Positions 34,047 through 42,269 of a DNA stretch of 64,000 nt are shown here, piece after piece (position 1 is the first letter of the stretch; each line of letters begins with the position of its first letter). The position numbers were made by a program, and so were the translations under genes. The stretch spans positions 930,001 through 994,000 of the forward strand of contig OZ240674.1 of the NCBI GenBank assembly GCA_965198795.1, given 5' to 3'. A model generated the notes under the pieces. That model did not search any database, had not been told where the DNA came from, and worked only from the letters and a program-made list of their open reading frames with translations. Source of the stretch: G965198795 sp965198795. Its GTDB lineage: Bacteria; Pseudomonadota; Alphaproteobacteria; Rhodospirillales; Casp-alpha2.

Positions 34047-35369
34047 CTATTTCATCAGGCCGTCCTCGCCGAAAGGTTCGTCCTCCGCTTCCGCCGAGCG
34101 TTGAATGCGGTGTTTCAACTTTAACAAATCGCGCCGCCGGACGTCTTCCGCGATCAGCCCCTCGACGTAGCGGCCCTGGAACAGGCTGACGCCAAGAGAG
34201 CGGCAGAAATCAACGGACTCACGCGTATCACAGCGCGTCACGATCAGTTTTTCACCGCCGCCTTGCACGGCGAGTTCCCGAATACGGTCATGGGTCTCTT
34301 CTCCCGCGCTGGTCAGATCCGGATTCCAGATCAATTTAACCATGTCCGCGCCCAACCGTTCCCGGTCCACGATGAACAGTGTTTGCAGGGTCAATCCGTC
34401 CACCACGACACGGTAACCGCGCTCCTGGATGAAATCGCGCGCGAACAGGTAGCAGGAGAGATCGGAAAAGATGTCTTCTTTCTGAAGCTCGATGACCATC
34501 GCGCCGCGCCGGCTGGCCGAGATGTTGTCGTCGAACTGCTGAAAATCATCGCCGAGGATGGTTTTCACATTGGCGTTGATGCTGATCTCGCCAGAGATCG
34601 TGATGGCGTCGGTTTTCGACAGCATGGCCAGCATGCGCATGTCCAAGGTTTCGGTCAGATGATGGAACAGCCACCGGTTGGACGTCAAATTGACGCCGGG
34701 CATCAAGGTTTCGCGAAGATCGGAAATGGAAATGAACAGTTCCGAGAAGCGCTGCTCGGGGATCATCTTGCCGTCCACCTTGCAGATGAACTGACGCCGG
34801 ACGAAATTGGAGAGATCGGCCCGGCTCAACGCGTCCTCGATCCGGGCCAGTATCTCCGGCGTCAGCGGTTCGCCTTGTTTTTGCTTGGCGCGAAGGGCGG
34901 CCCGCGCGTCCATCTTGGATCGAACCTGGGTCTGGCGCTTTTCCTCTTCGTCGATCATGCTCCCCGCCAGCTTGAGAATGTCGTCATATTCGTCCGCGCA
35001 GTCGTACCAGTCGGCGAAGGCGCTGCGGTTCTCCGCCTCCTCCGCGATCAGTGGGTCATCGGAGAAGAGAAATTTGATCTTTTGGACGAGGGTCTCGACT
35101 TGAGGCTGAATCTCGCGCTTGTAGGCGAAAAAGAGATCCGCGTTGGACAGCGTGAACAGCTGACCGCGCAGGTCGGCGATCAACGGCTCGAAGGTCGAGG
35201 TGGCCGCGCGAATATGCTGTTCCCGGCGGTTAAAGGGACGCAGGCGCGACAGGCGCACATGAACGACTTTGCGTTCGTCCTTGTGCTTCTCCAGGCGGCG
35301 AACATAGTCGAGCAGCAGGTTCTCCTGACTTTGCGCGCCGCCTTTTTGGGTTTCCGGTGTCAACGCCAT
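34047..35369 (-). CDS. Degenerate EAL-domain protein, copy A
   Basis: 440 residues. The C-terminal ~180 residues follow the EAL phosphodiesterase pattern: 'EISINANVKTIL' for the Asn strand, 'MVIELQKED' for a metal-binding Glu strand, 'YRVVVDGLT' for the DDFGTG region, 'ADMVKLIW' for the KID strand, 'SLFQGRYV' for QGY. The second Asp, the KID aspartate and the EGVE glutamate are not matched, so cyclic-di-GMP hydrolysis is unlikely. The N-terminal half (1-230) is helical with no recognised domain. It lies 22 bp downstream of a paralogue of similar length. Confidence 0.75.
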   Translation of the reverse strand: MALTPETQKGGAQSQENLLLDYVRRLEKHKDERKVVHVRLSRLRPFNRREQHIRAATSTFEPLIADLRGQLFTLSNADLFFAYKREIQPQVETLVQKIKFLFSDDPLIAEEAENRSAFADWYDCADEYDDILKLAGSMIDEEEKRQTQVRSKMDARAALRAKQKQGEPLTPEILARIEDALSRADLSNFVRRQFICKVDGKMIPEQRFSELFISISDLRETLMPGVNLTSNRWLFHHLTETLDMRMLAMLSKTDAITISGEISINANVKTILGDDFQQFDDNISASRRGAMVIELQKEDIFSDLSCYLFARDFIQERGYRVVVDGLTLQTLFIVDRERLGADMVKLIWNPDLTSAGEETHDRIRELAVQGGGEKLIVTRCDTRESVDFCRSLGVSLFQGRYVEGLIAEDVRRRDLLKLKHRIQRSAEAEDEPFGEDGLMK

Positions 35370-35391
35370 TTCCGTTATCCGGCCATTCCGT

Positions 35392-36651
35392 CTAGACCAT
35401 CGAGGACCGGCGCGCCCGCGCGCGCCTGCCCTCGATGCGCACTTTCTTCACCAACCGGTCCATCAAGTAACCCTGGAACCGGGTGACGCCCATTTTCACG
35501 CCCCATTGAACGGCCTTATCCGAATCGACGCGTGATAGAATGATCGACTCTCTGCCCGAGCTTCGGATGATGTTCTCCAGATCTTCAATGCGCGCGTCAT
35601 CGACTTCGCCCTCGAACTCTTTGCCCCAGCCGATTTTGATGAAGTCCGCCTTTAAAAGAGACGGATCAAAGAATTGAATGGAGACGGGCGTGATTCCATC
35701 GATTAGAACGCGATAACCGTTCCGTTGCAGAATATCGCGAGCCACCAGAAAACTGTCGATGTCGGTAAAAATGTCGATCACCTGCACCTCGACGACAATA
35801 TTTTCGGCCTGCGCGCCGGCGGTGCGGTGAAATAGCTGAAAGTCGCGGGATAAAACGGTGTCGATGTTCAGGTTGACGCTGATCGGTTCCGGCATGTCGG
35901 CGATGTTGAGCCGCGCCATGTTGGCCAGCATCGTGCGGTCCAGCATCTCGGTGATGTATTGAAACAGCCACAAAGAAGAGAAAAGGTTAATATTGGGGGC
36001 GATACGCTTTTTGAGGTCTCCGATGGATATGTAGGTCTCGCGGAATATCACCCCTTCCGGTCCGCCAGCGTCGATATGAAGGCAAAGCTGGTGACGAATC
36101 AGATCATCCAGTTTCAGGTTTAGCAGACGTTGGTGAATGGCGTTCAGATGTTTGGCGGTAATCGGCGCGCCCTGCTCTTTGGGATGTTTCAGGGCGTCTT
36201 TCGCCTTATCCCTCGCCTTGATTTCCGCTTCCCCGGCCAGGCGTGACATTTCGCGCTGAAACCCATTCATGTCGTCCAGATTGGACAGGTCGAACCAGGT
36301 GGACAGACGATCTTCCTCCAGGCCGGTTTCGTCGACTTCCGTCAGCGGGTCCTCGGAAAACAATGAACGCACTTTTTCCACCGGGGCTTCCACGTCCTCA
36401 ATGGGGGTGTTACGGCAAAGCAACACCAGGTCGGCGTTGAGCATTTGGAAGACCGTACACTCGAAGTTGCCCACGACATAATCGAAATGGCGGACCGCCA
36501 GACGGATGAAATGCGGTTTGCGGTTTGACGGGCGCAGTTCGGAAAGATGAATGTGGACGGCGAAGAAGCCCGCCGGGTTGCTTGCGACCCGCCGCAGGCG
36601 ATCAAGCAGGATCTTCTCTTCAAGCGTATCGGAATGAGCATTTTCCGCCAT
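35392..36651 (-). CDS. Degenerate EAL-domain protein, copy B
   Basis: 419 residues, paralogous to the downstream gene throughout: compare 'HIHLSELRPSNRK' with 'HVRLSRLRPFNRR', and the C-terminal 'TRFQGYLMDRLV' with 'SLFQGRYVEGLI'. The EAL-like strands are 'ISVNLNIDTVL', 'IVVEVQVIDIF', 'YRVLIDGIT', 'ADFIKIGW'. As in copy A, several metal ligands are replaced. A binding or scaffolding role, possibly as a heterodimer with copy A, is an inference. The upstream 185 bp hold the divergent promoters of this pair and the UDP-xylose synthase gene. Confidence 0.75.
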   Translation of the reverse strand: MAENAHSDTLEEKILLDRLRRVASNPAGFFAVHIHLSELRPSNRKPHFIRLAVRHFDYVVGNFECTVFQMLNADLVLLCRNTPIEDVEAPVEKVRSLFSEDPLTEVDETGLEEDRLSTWFDLSNLDDMNGFQREMSRLAGEAEIKARDKAKDALKHPKEQGAPITAKHLNAIHQRLLNLKLDDLIRHQLCLHIDAGGPEGVIFRETYISIGDLKKRIAPNINLFSSLWLFQYITEMLDRTMLANMARLNIADMPEPISVNLNIDTVLSRDFQLFHRTAGAQAENIVVEVQVIDIFTDIDSFLVARDILQRNGYRVLIDGITPVSIQFFDPSLLKADFIKIGWGKEFEGEVDDARIEDLENIIRSSGRESIILSRVDSDKAVQWGVKMGVTRFQGYLMDRLVKKVRIEGRRARARRSSMV

Positions 36652-36836
36652 CGGCTTCCCATACCTTTATGGGCCACCTTTATGGACTGGCCCTTTCCTT
36701 AAACGCCGGTCCGGTTATCCATTCTAACAAACCCTTATCATTATGGGGAGAGATGATTAACAAGTTGATGGCGTGTGATTGCCGATGAGGGACGCGGGTG
36801 CTATTCAGGCGCCTTCCAATGATCAAGGGAATGCCG

Positions 36837-37787
36837 ATGGCTGTTTCGTCCTTGAAAAAAACCGTTCTTGTGACCGGCGGCGCCGGTTTTTTAGGCTCGC
36901 ACCTGTGTGAGCGCCTGCTGGATGACGGCCATGGCGTCATTTGCGTGGACAACTTCTACACCGGCGCCAAGGAGAATGTCGCCCATCTGCTGGATAACCC
37001 CTATTTCGAGATGGTGCGCCACGACGTGACCTTCCCGCTCTATGTAGAAATCGATCAAATCTATAATCTCGCCTGCCCGGCGTCGCCCGTTCACTATCAA
37101 CGCGATCCGGTTCAGACGACGAAGACCAGCGTGCACGGGGCGATTAATATGCTTGGCCTCGCCAAGCGGGTGGGCGCGCGCATTCTTCAGGCGTCAACCA
37201 GCGAGGTTTACGGCGACCCCGACGTCCATCCGCAGCCGGAGGAATATCGGGGCGTGGTCAATCCCATTGGCGTTCGCGCCTGTTACGATGAGGGCAAACG
37301 CTGCGCGGAGACGCTGTTTTTCGATTATCATCGCCAACACGGGCTGAGTATCCGTGTGGCGCGGATTTTCAATACCTATGGCCCGCGGATGCATCCGGAC
37401 GACGGCCGCGTGGTGTCCAACTTCATTCTCCAGGCGCTGCGGGGCGAACCGATTACCCTCCACGGAGACGGCGAACAAACCCGCTCGTTCTGTTATCGGG
37501 ATGATCTGGTCGAGGGATTGATGCGCTTGATGGCCGCGCCCGACGAGGTAACAGGTCCGCTCAACATCGGCAATCCGGCCGAGTTCACAATCCGGGAATT
37601 GGCGGAATTGGTGATCGAGATGACTAACTCGAAGTCGGAGCTTGCCTATCTGCCGTTACCGCAAGACGACCCGATGCGGCGGCGGCCGGATATCACCAAA
37701 GCCAGGACGGTTTTGGGCTGGGAACCGGCCGTTCCGTTGCGCGAGGGTCTGGAGAAGACCATTGCGTATTTCGAAAAGCTTGCGTGA
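36837..37787 (+). CDS. UDP-glucuronate decarboxylase (UDP-xylose synthase)
   Basis: 316 residues of the UXS family, converting UDP-glucuronate to UDP-xylose through a 4-keto intermediate. It has GGAGFLGSHLC (13-23), 'VDNFYTGAKEN', 'NLACPASPVHYQRDPVQTTK', the active site YDEGK and 'RIFNTYGPRMHPDDGRVVSN', all diagnostic. AAGGGA 6 nt before the ATG at 36837 decides this start among GTG 36798 and the ATGs at 36819 and 36831. It precedes gmhA by 60 bp and is probably co-transcribed with the heptose genes. Confidence 0.95.
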   Translation: MAVSSLKKTVLVTGGAGFLGSHLCERLLDDGHGVICVDNFYTGAKENVAHLLDNPYFEMVRHDVTFPLYVEIDQIYNLACPASPVHYQRDPVQTTKTSVHGAINMLGLAKRVGARILQASTSEVYGDPDVHPQPEEYRGVVNPIGVRACYDEGKRCAETLFFDYHRQHGLSIRVARIFNTYGPRMHPDDGRVVSNFILQALRGEPITLHGDGEQTRSFCYRDDLVEGLMRLMAAPDEVTGPLNIGNPAEFTIRELAELVIEMTNSKSELAYLPLPQDDPMRRRPDITKARTVLGWEPAVPLREGLEKTIAYFEKLA

Positions 37788-37847
37788 CGGCTTCGCTCTT
37801 CCTTAACTCTTGGGGTCTAGATTGACCGCCTCTGACCGGGGGAAACC

Positions 37848-38432
37848 ATGCTTCCATCGACGTTTTTCGATGACGAGTTCGATGAGCACGCCGCCGTTCT
37901 GACGGCCGCCCGCGCCCAATTGGCCGCGCCGTTCGCCGCGCTTCTCGCGGCCTGTCTGGACAGCCTCAAGGGCGGCGGCAAGCTTCTTTTCTGCGGCAAT
38001 GGCGGCAGCGCGTCGGACGCCCAGCACCTGGCGGCGGAATTGACCGTTCGCTACAAAACCAATCGCGCGGCGATCCCGGCCATTGCCCTGACGACGGACA
38101 CGTCGGCGTTGACGGCGATTGGCAATGACCTTGGTTTTGAAGAATTGTTCGCCCGCCAAATCGAGGCTTTGGGCCGCCCCGGCGACGTATTGATCGCCAT
38201 TTCCACGTCCGGCCAAAGTCCCAACATCATTCGCGCCCTTGAACAGGCCAAAGCCCAGGGATTGGTGGCCGCGGGGCTTGGCGGCAAGGACGGCGGGCGC
38301 ATGGCGGGCCGGGCGGATCCCTTATTGATCGTTCCGTCGAACACCACGGCGCGCATTCAGGAAACGCACATCATGCTGGGCCAGATGCTCTGCGGCGCCC
38401 TTGAAATAGAATTGGGATTGGTTCAGCCGTGA
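37848..38432 (+). CDS. gmhA: Sedoheptulose-7-phosphate isomerase
   Basis: 194 residues of the GmhA SIS-domain family: first step of ADP-heptose synthesis for lipopolysaccharide core. Visible are 'KLLFCGNGGSASDAQHLAAE' (about 45-64), 'TDTSALTAIGNDLGFEELFARQ', 'LIAISTSGQSPNI' and 'RIQETHIMLGQMLCGALE'. The stop overlaps the GTG start of hldE by 4 bp (GTGA at 38429-38432). Confidence 0.95.
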   Translation: MLPSTFFDDEFDEHAAVLTAARAQLAAPFAALLAACLDSLKGGGKLLFCGNGGSASDAQHLAAELTVRYKTNRAAIPAIALTTDTSALTAIGNDLGFEELFARQIEALGRPGDVLIAISTSGQSPNIIRALEQAKAQGLVAAGLGGKDGGRMAGRADPLLIVPSNTTARIQETHIMLGQMLCGALEIELGLVQP

Positions 38433-39895
38433 CCCGCGAACAAGCCCGTCTGGCCGCCTTGACGGCGAGGCTTGCGGACGCGCGCGTCATGGTTGTCGGC
38501 GATGTGATGCTGGACCGCTTCGTGGAAGGGGCCGTCTCGCGGATTTCCCCGGAAGCCCCGATCCCCATCCTGAAGGTGACGGGTGAACAGCGGATGCTGG
38601 GCGGCGCCGGCAATGTCTCGCGGAACTTGACGTCCCTGGGTGTCAAAAATGATCTGGCCGCTGTCGTCGGCGCGGACGGCGCCGGCGATGAAGTTGCGGC
38701 CTTGGTGAAGGAAACCATCGGCGGCGAGGGCTTTCTGTTGCGGGACGGCGGCCGCCAGACGACAGTGAAAACGCGGTTTGTCGCCGGAAATCAGCAAATT
38801 CTTCGAGCCGACGCGGAAGACGCGGCGCCGGCGCCGGAGGAACTGGGTGTGGCGTTGTGCGAGGCGGTGTCCCCCCATCTGACGCCGGGCGTTGTCCTTG
38901 TCTTGTCCGATTACGGCAAGGGCGTGCTGACGCCCCTGGTGACCCGGCGCCTGGTGCGGGCCGCCAAAACGGCCGGCGTTCCCATTGTCGCCGACCCGAA
39001 GGGCCGGGATTTCAGCCGTTACGCCGGCGCCGCCCTGCTAACGCCGAATTTGAGGGAACTGGAGTTGGCGTCCGGACGGCCGGCGGCGGGCGACGCGGCT
39101 GTGACGGCCGCGGCCAGTCAAGTGATTGAAGAGGCCGGCGTGGAGGCGCTTTTGGTGACGCGGAGCGCCGAGGGCATGACATTGGTTACCGCATCGGGCG
39201 CGGTTCATCACCAAGGGGCCGAGGCGCGCGAGGTTTTCGACGTTTCCGGCGCGGGCGACACGGTCGTGGCGGCAATGGCGGCCGCCATGTCCTCGGGCGC
39301 GGATCTCGTGGACGCCATGGCGCTGGCCAACATCGCGGCGGGCGTTGTTGTCGGCAAGGTGGGCACGGCGGCTGTCCATGCGGACGACGTCATGCGTGAA
39401 TTGCGCCGCTGGGATCTAAGCGGAGCGGACCAGAAAGTCCAGGCGCTGGAGCCCCTGTTGGACCGGGTGCGCGTATGGCGCCGCCAAGGGTTGAAAATCG
39501 GCTTCACCAACGGCTGCTTCGATTTGCTGCACCCCGGTCATGTGTCATTGTTGGCTCAGGCGCGCGCGGCTTGTGACCGCCTGATCGTCGGGCTCAACTC
39601 CGACGCTTCCGTCAAGCGCTTGAAAGGCGCGGATCGCCCCGTTCAGGGCGAGTTGGCGCGGGCGACCGTGCTGGGCTCGCTTGGCGATGTGGACGCGGTC
39701 GTCGTGTTCGGGGAAGACACGCCCCTTGAGCTTATCTCGCGATTGGCGCCTGACGTGTTGGTCAAGGGGGCGGATTACACGGTCGAAAAAGTCGTCGGCG
39801 CCGATATTGTCCGTAAGGCGGGCGGCAAAGTCGTTTTGGCCGAGTTGGCGCCCGGTCAGAGCACGACGCGGACCATCAAACGCCTTAAATCTTGA
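38429..39895 (+). CDS. hldE: Bifunctional heptose-7-phosphate kinase / heptose-1-phosphate adenylyltransferase
   Basis: 488 residues. The kinase domain of the ribokinase fold occupies about 1-325 ('VVGDVMLDRFVEG', 'LGGAGNVSRNLTSLG', 'DVSGAGDTVVAAMAA' with the catalytic Asp). The cytidylyltransferase-like domain is at about 350-488 ('IGFTNGCFDLLHPGHVSLL' with the HxGH motif, 'KGADYTVEKVVG'). It produces ADP-D-glycero-D-manno-heptose from heptose 7-phosphate with a separate phosphatase (GmhB), which is not in this window. The GTG start is coupled to gmhA. Confidence 0.96.
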   Translation: MTREQARLAALTARLADARVMVVGDVMLDRFVEGAVSRISPEAPIPILKVTGEQRMLGGAGNVSRNLTSLGVKNDLAAVVGADGAGDEVAALVKETIGGEGFLLRDGGRQTTVKTRFVAGNQQILRADAEDAAPAPEELGVALCEAVSPHLTPGVVLVLSDYGKGVLTPLVTRRLVRAAKTAGVPIVADPKGRDFSRYAGAALLTPNLRELELASGRPAAGDAAVTAAASQVIEEAGVEALLVTRSAEGMTLVTASGAVHHQGAEAREVFDVSGAGDTVVAAMAAAMSSGADLVDAMALANIAAGVVVGKVGTAAVHADDVMRELRRWDLSGADQKVQALEPLLDRVRVWRRQGLKIGFTNGCFDLLHPGHVSLLAQARAACDRLIVGLNSDASVKRLKGADRPVQGELARATVLGSLGDVDAVVVFGEDTPLELISRLAPDVLVKGADYTVEKVVGADIVRKAGGKVVLAELAPGQSTTRTIKRLKS

Positions 39896-39978
39896 TTTTC
39901 GGCGCACGTCAGCCGCGCGGGCGGGGTCCGTATAACGATCCCGCTGGAGCCAATGCGTCACCCCCGCGCCCATGCTCC

Positions 39979-40098
39979 GTCACCCCCGCGCGGGCGGGGG
40001 TCCGGACCACCCCTTGTCATGCAATCATTGGCCATCACTTAGTAATCGGCTGGAGCGCGGCCGCCCGGCTGGATTCCCGCCTGCGCGGGAATGACAAA
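39979..40098 (+). repeat. Dispersed intergenic repeat, copy 2
   Basis: It aligns with the reverse complement of 22856-22989 along its length, with short indels: gtcacccccgcg, gcgggggtccggaccaccccttgtcatgcaat (shown in part), then ggattcccgcc and gcgggaatgac at the far end. Both ends form GC-rich hairpins. Such hairpin-ended intergenic repeats are common in alphaproteobacteria and may be non-autonomous elements. Confidence 0.75.
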
Positions 40099-40151
40099 GT
40101 GAGCGCGGGAATGACGGATCGAACCGTTTTGAAACCCATAAATCGATCCTG

Positions 40152-40173
40152 CCCAACATCATAACATTTTAGG
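40152..40173 (+). repeat. 22-bp motif shared with 23017-23038
   Basis: cccaacatcataacattttagg, 18 of 22 identical to the motif beside copy 1 and in the same orientation, 53 bp to the right of this repeat copy. Confidence 0.6.
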
Positions 40174-40278
40174 GGCGGGATGTTCCTAATGGCGCTCGGG
40201 ATGCTCGGGATGTGGCGCGCATCTGGCATGAACGCCTCTGGGTTTCGGTCCATCGCCGTCTTGGACGGGCGGCCGTCA

Positions 40279-40305
40279 TTTGACAGGGACGGCCGGTCCC
40301 CTCAT
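40279..40305 (+). promoter_or_regulatory. Predicted heat-shock (sigma-32) promoter of the hsp20 gene
   Basis: TTTGACA (40279-40285), a 12-bp spacer, then CCCCTCAT (40298-40305) matches the sigma-32 pattern CTTGAAA-N12-14-CCCCATNT closely. It sits 66 bp upstream of the small heat-shock protein start. Confidence 0.5.
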
Positions 40306-40347
40306 GGTGCTTCCGCCGCGCGCCGCCTGGCGGGCGTGGGACAGGTT

Positions 40348-40364
40348 TCGCTTTTCAAGGGAGA
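40348..40364 (+). promoter_or_regulatory. Possible ROSE-like RNA thermometer hairpin over the hsp20 ribosome-binding site
   Basis: UCGCUU (40348-40353) can pair with GGGAGA (40359-40364), which is the Shine-Dalgarno, with one mismatch and G-U pairs and a 5-nt loop. Pairing of a U(C/U)GCU motif with the Shine-Dalgarno is the hallmark of ROSE elements of alphaproteobacterial small heat-shock genes. The rest of the leader is too short to judge. Confidence 0.35.
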
Positions 40365-40370
40365 TCGGCG

Positions 40371-40826
40371 ATGTCGCGCTATCCGGGGCTGAACAGCCCG
40401 CTTCTGCTGGGCTTCGACCATTTCGAGCAAATGCTTGACAGAGTCGCCAAGGCGTCCAGCGACGGCTATCCCCCCTACAACATCGAGCAGATTGGTGAGA
40501 ACGGCCTGCGCATCACCATCGCCGTCGCCGGTTTCACCGATGATGATCTGTCCGTGACGCTGGAAGACAACCAGTTGGTCATCCGGGGCAAGCGGCAGGA
40601 CGACGGCCGCGACCGCGTCTTCATCCACCGCGGCATCGCGGCCCGTCAGTTTCAGCGCACGTTCGTCCTGGCCGAGGGCATTGAGGTTGCGGACGCCATC
40701 CTGGACAACGGCCTGTTGAACGTGGACCTGACCCGGGTCGTGCCGGAGCCGGAAATCAAATCGATCAAGATTAACAAGGGCGCCGCCAAGTCCGGGCGGA
40801 CCATTGACGTCAAGCCGGACGATTGA
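40371..40826 (+). CDS. Small heat-shock protein (Hsp20/IbpA family)
   Basis: 151 residues with an alpha-crystallin domain (about 35-135): 'YPPYNIEQIGENGLRITIAV' at its start, 'GFTDDDLSVTLEDNQLVIRG', 'FIHRGIAARQFQRTFVLAEG' and 'ILDNGLLNVDLTRVVPE', which place it in the IbpA class. It holds unfolding proteins in a refoldable state. GGGAGA 6 nt before the ATG may be masked by a hairpin, and a sigma-32-like promoter lies upstream. Confidence 0.95.
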   Translation: MSRYPGLNSPLLLGFDHFEQMLDRVAKASSDGYPPYNIEQIGENGLRITIAVAGFTDDDLSVTLEDNQLVIRGKRQDDGRDRVFIHRGIAARQFQRTFVLAEGIEVADAILDNGLLNVDLTRVVPEPEIKSIKINKGAAKSGRTIDVKPDD

Positions 40827-40959
40827 ACGCCGCCCGGGGGCCCGCGCCGCAGCGTTTCCACCCCCGCATCCGCTGGAACGATGGTTTTGGCGGGACGCGC
40901 GCCGTCTTTCCCCCGATCACCAAGAGCCGGGTGACGCCGGACCGGGCGCCGGGCGGGCG

Positions 40960-41427
40960 TCAAGCGGCTTGCGTGTTCTCGCCCGTTTCCGTCAGCAAGG
41001 CGTACAGCGCCTCGCTGGTGTCCGTGCCGCGCAGCTTTTCACACACGCCGTGATCACGCAGCAGGCGTGAAATCCGCGCCAGCGCCTTGAGATGATCCGC
41101 GCCGGCGTTTTCCGGGGCCAACAAAAGGAACACTAAATCGACCGGCTGATCGTCGATGGCGTTGAAATCGATAGGCGTGTCCAGGCGCGCGAACAAACCA
41201 TGGAGACGGTCGAGACTTGCAAGTTTGCCGTGGGGGATCGCGATTCCATTGCCGACGCCGGTGGTTCCCAGGCGTTCGCGCTCCATCAAGACGTCAAAAA
41301 TTTGACGGTCATTCACATCGACCAGGGAAGCGGCCGTCTCCGAGAGTTCCTGAAGAGCCTGCTTTTTGCTGGTCGCCTTAAGGTTGCAAACGACGGCGTC
41401 TTCCTTGATGAGGTCACGAATTTCCAT
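40960..41427 (-). CDS. ptsN: PTS IIA-like nitrogen-regulatory protein PtsN (EIIA-Ntr)
   Basis: 155 residues. The phosphorylated histidine is His66 in 'GNGIAIPHGKLASL'. The ATG at 41427 has GGGGACAA upstream and begins MEIRDLI as in the family; the longer frame to 41514 is non-conserved. PtsN receives phosphate from the PTS-Ntr phosphorelay and regulates potassium and nitrogen functions. It ends the conserved rpoN-hpf-ptsN order. Confidence 0.95.
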   Translation of the reverse strand: MEIRDLIKEDAVVCNLKATSKKQALQELSETAASLVDVNDRQIFDVLMERERLGTTGVGNGIAIPHGKLASLDRLHGLFARLDTPIDFNAIDDQPVDLVFLLLAPENAGADHLKALARISRLLRDHGVCEKLRGTDTSEALYALLTETGENTQAA

Positions 41428-41467
41428 ATTTGTCCCCGGTATGTCCGAACGGTGTTGGTTCGTCCGC

Positions 41468-42037
41468 TCAGCCGGCCGCCTCTGCGGGGTCGATCCAACC
41501 GATGTTTCCGTCACTCCGGCGATACACCACGTTCAACCGGCCGGTTTTCGAGTCCCGGAACATCTGAACGGGCTGATCCGCCAAATCCATTTTCATAACT
41601 GCGGAGCCCACGGAAAGAGTCGGAATTTCCGCGGGCATTTCCGCGATGATTGTGGGCTGCGTCTCCTCGGGCAGCTCTTCATGTTCCGGCTCCGCTTGTA
41701 CCACATAATGTTGCGCCGTTAAATTTTCCTCGGCGCCCTTGCCTTTGTGATTGGTCATGCGCCTGTGATAGCGCCGCATTTGCTTGGCGATCCGCTCCGC
41801 CGCGATATCGAACGCGCCGTGCGCGTCGCCGCCTTCTCCCTTGCCGTGAACCAACAGCCCGCGGTTCGGGTGGGCCGAGATTTCAACGTGGAACGCATGG
41901 CCTTGCTTGGAAACCACGACGTTCGCGTCGATCGGGTTCGGAAAGTACTTGCCGATGGCGTCCGCCAGGTTGGTTTCCGCGCGTTCGCGAAGAGCGTCCC
42001 CGACATTGATGCCCTTGCCGTTTACAGTGATGTTCAT
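41468..42037 (-). CDS. hpf: Ribosome hibernation-promoting factor, long form
   Basis: 189 residues. The N-terminal S30AE/YfiA domain (1-100) starts 'MNITVNGKGINVGDALRERA', and the C-terminal dimerisation domain (about 130-185) contains 'KMDLADQPVQMFRDSKTGRL' and 'NVVYRRSDGNIGWIDP'. The long form dimerises ribosomes into 100S particles. The ATG at 42037 is where homology begins. It lies 232 bp downstream of rpoN. Confidence 0.95.
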   Translation of the reverse strand: MNITVNGKGINVGDALRERAETNLADAIGKYFPNPIDANVVVSKQGHAFHVEISAHPNRGLLVHGKGEGGDAHGAFDIAAERIAKQMRRYHRRMTNHKGKGAEENLTAQHYVVQAEPEHEELPEETQPTIIAEMPAEIPTLSVGSAVMKMDLADQPVQMFRDSKTGRLNVVYRRSDGNIGWIDPAEAAG

Positions 42038-42269
42038 GAGCCTCAAGTTTCCCGATGGCCGGGATCCGCTCCAGGATCGCCAGCACCCAGGCGAACACCT
42101 TAAAACCAGAACCTCGCGCGGTAAATGAAAAACCCGGCATGGTTTTATCCGGGACCCCCGCCACGCGGACTTCGCCACGATTGCGCGGCGCGGCGGTCTC
42201 TTCAAAACAGGGGCGGGAACCTAGCCGCGCCGGCCGCCAATGTCAAACCGCGTCACGCCCGCAACCGGA

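Larger units (their letters stand above)
39896..40370. other. Intergenic region of 475 bp between hldE and the hsp20 gene
   Basis: It holds the second copy of the dispersed repeat (39979-40098), the shared 22-bp motif (40152-40173), a sigma-32-like promoter (40279-40305) and a possible RNA-thermometer hairpin (40348-40364). No gene-like ORF is visible in either direction. Confidence 0.7.
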
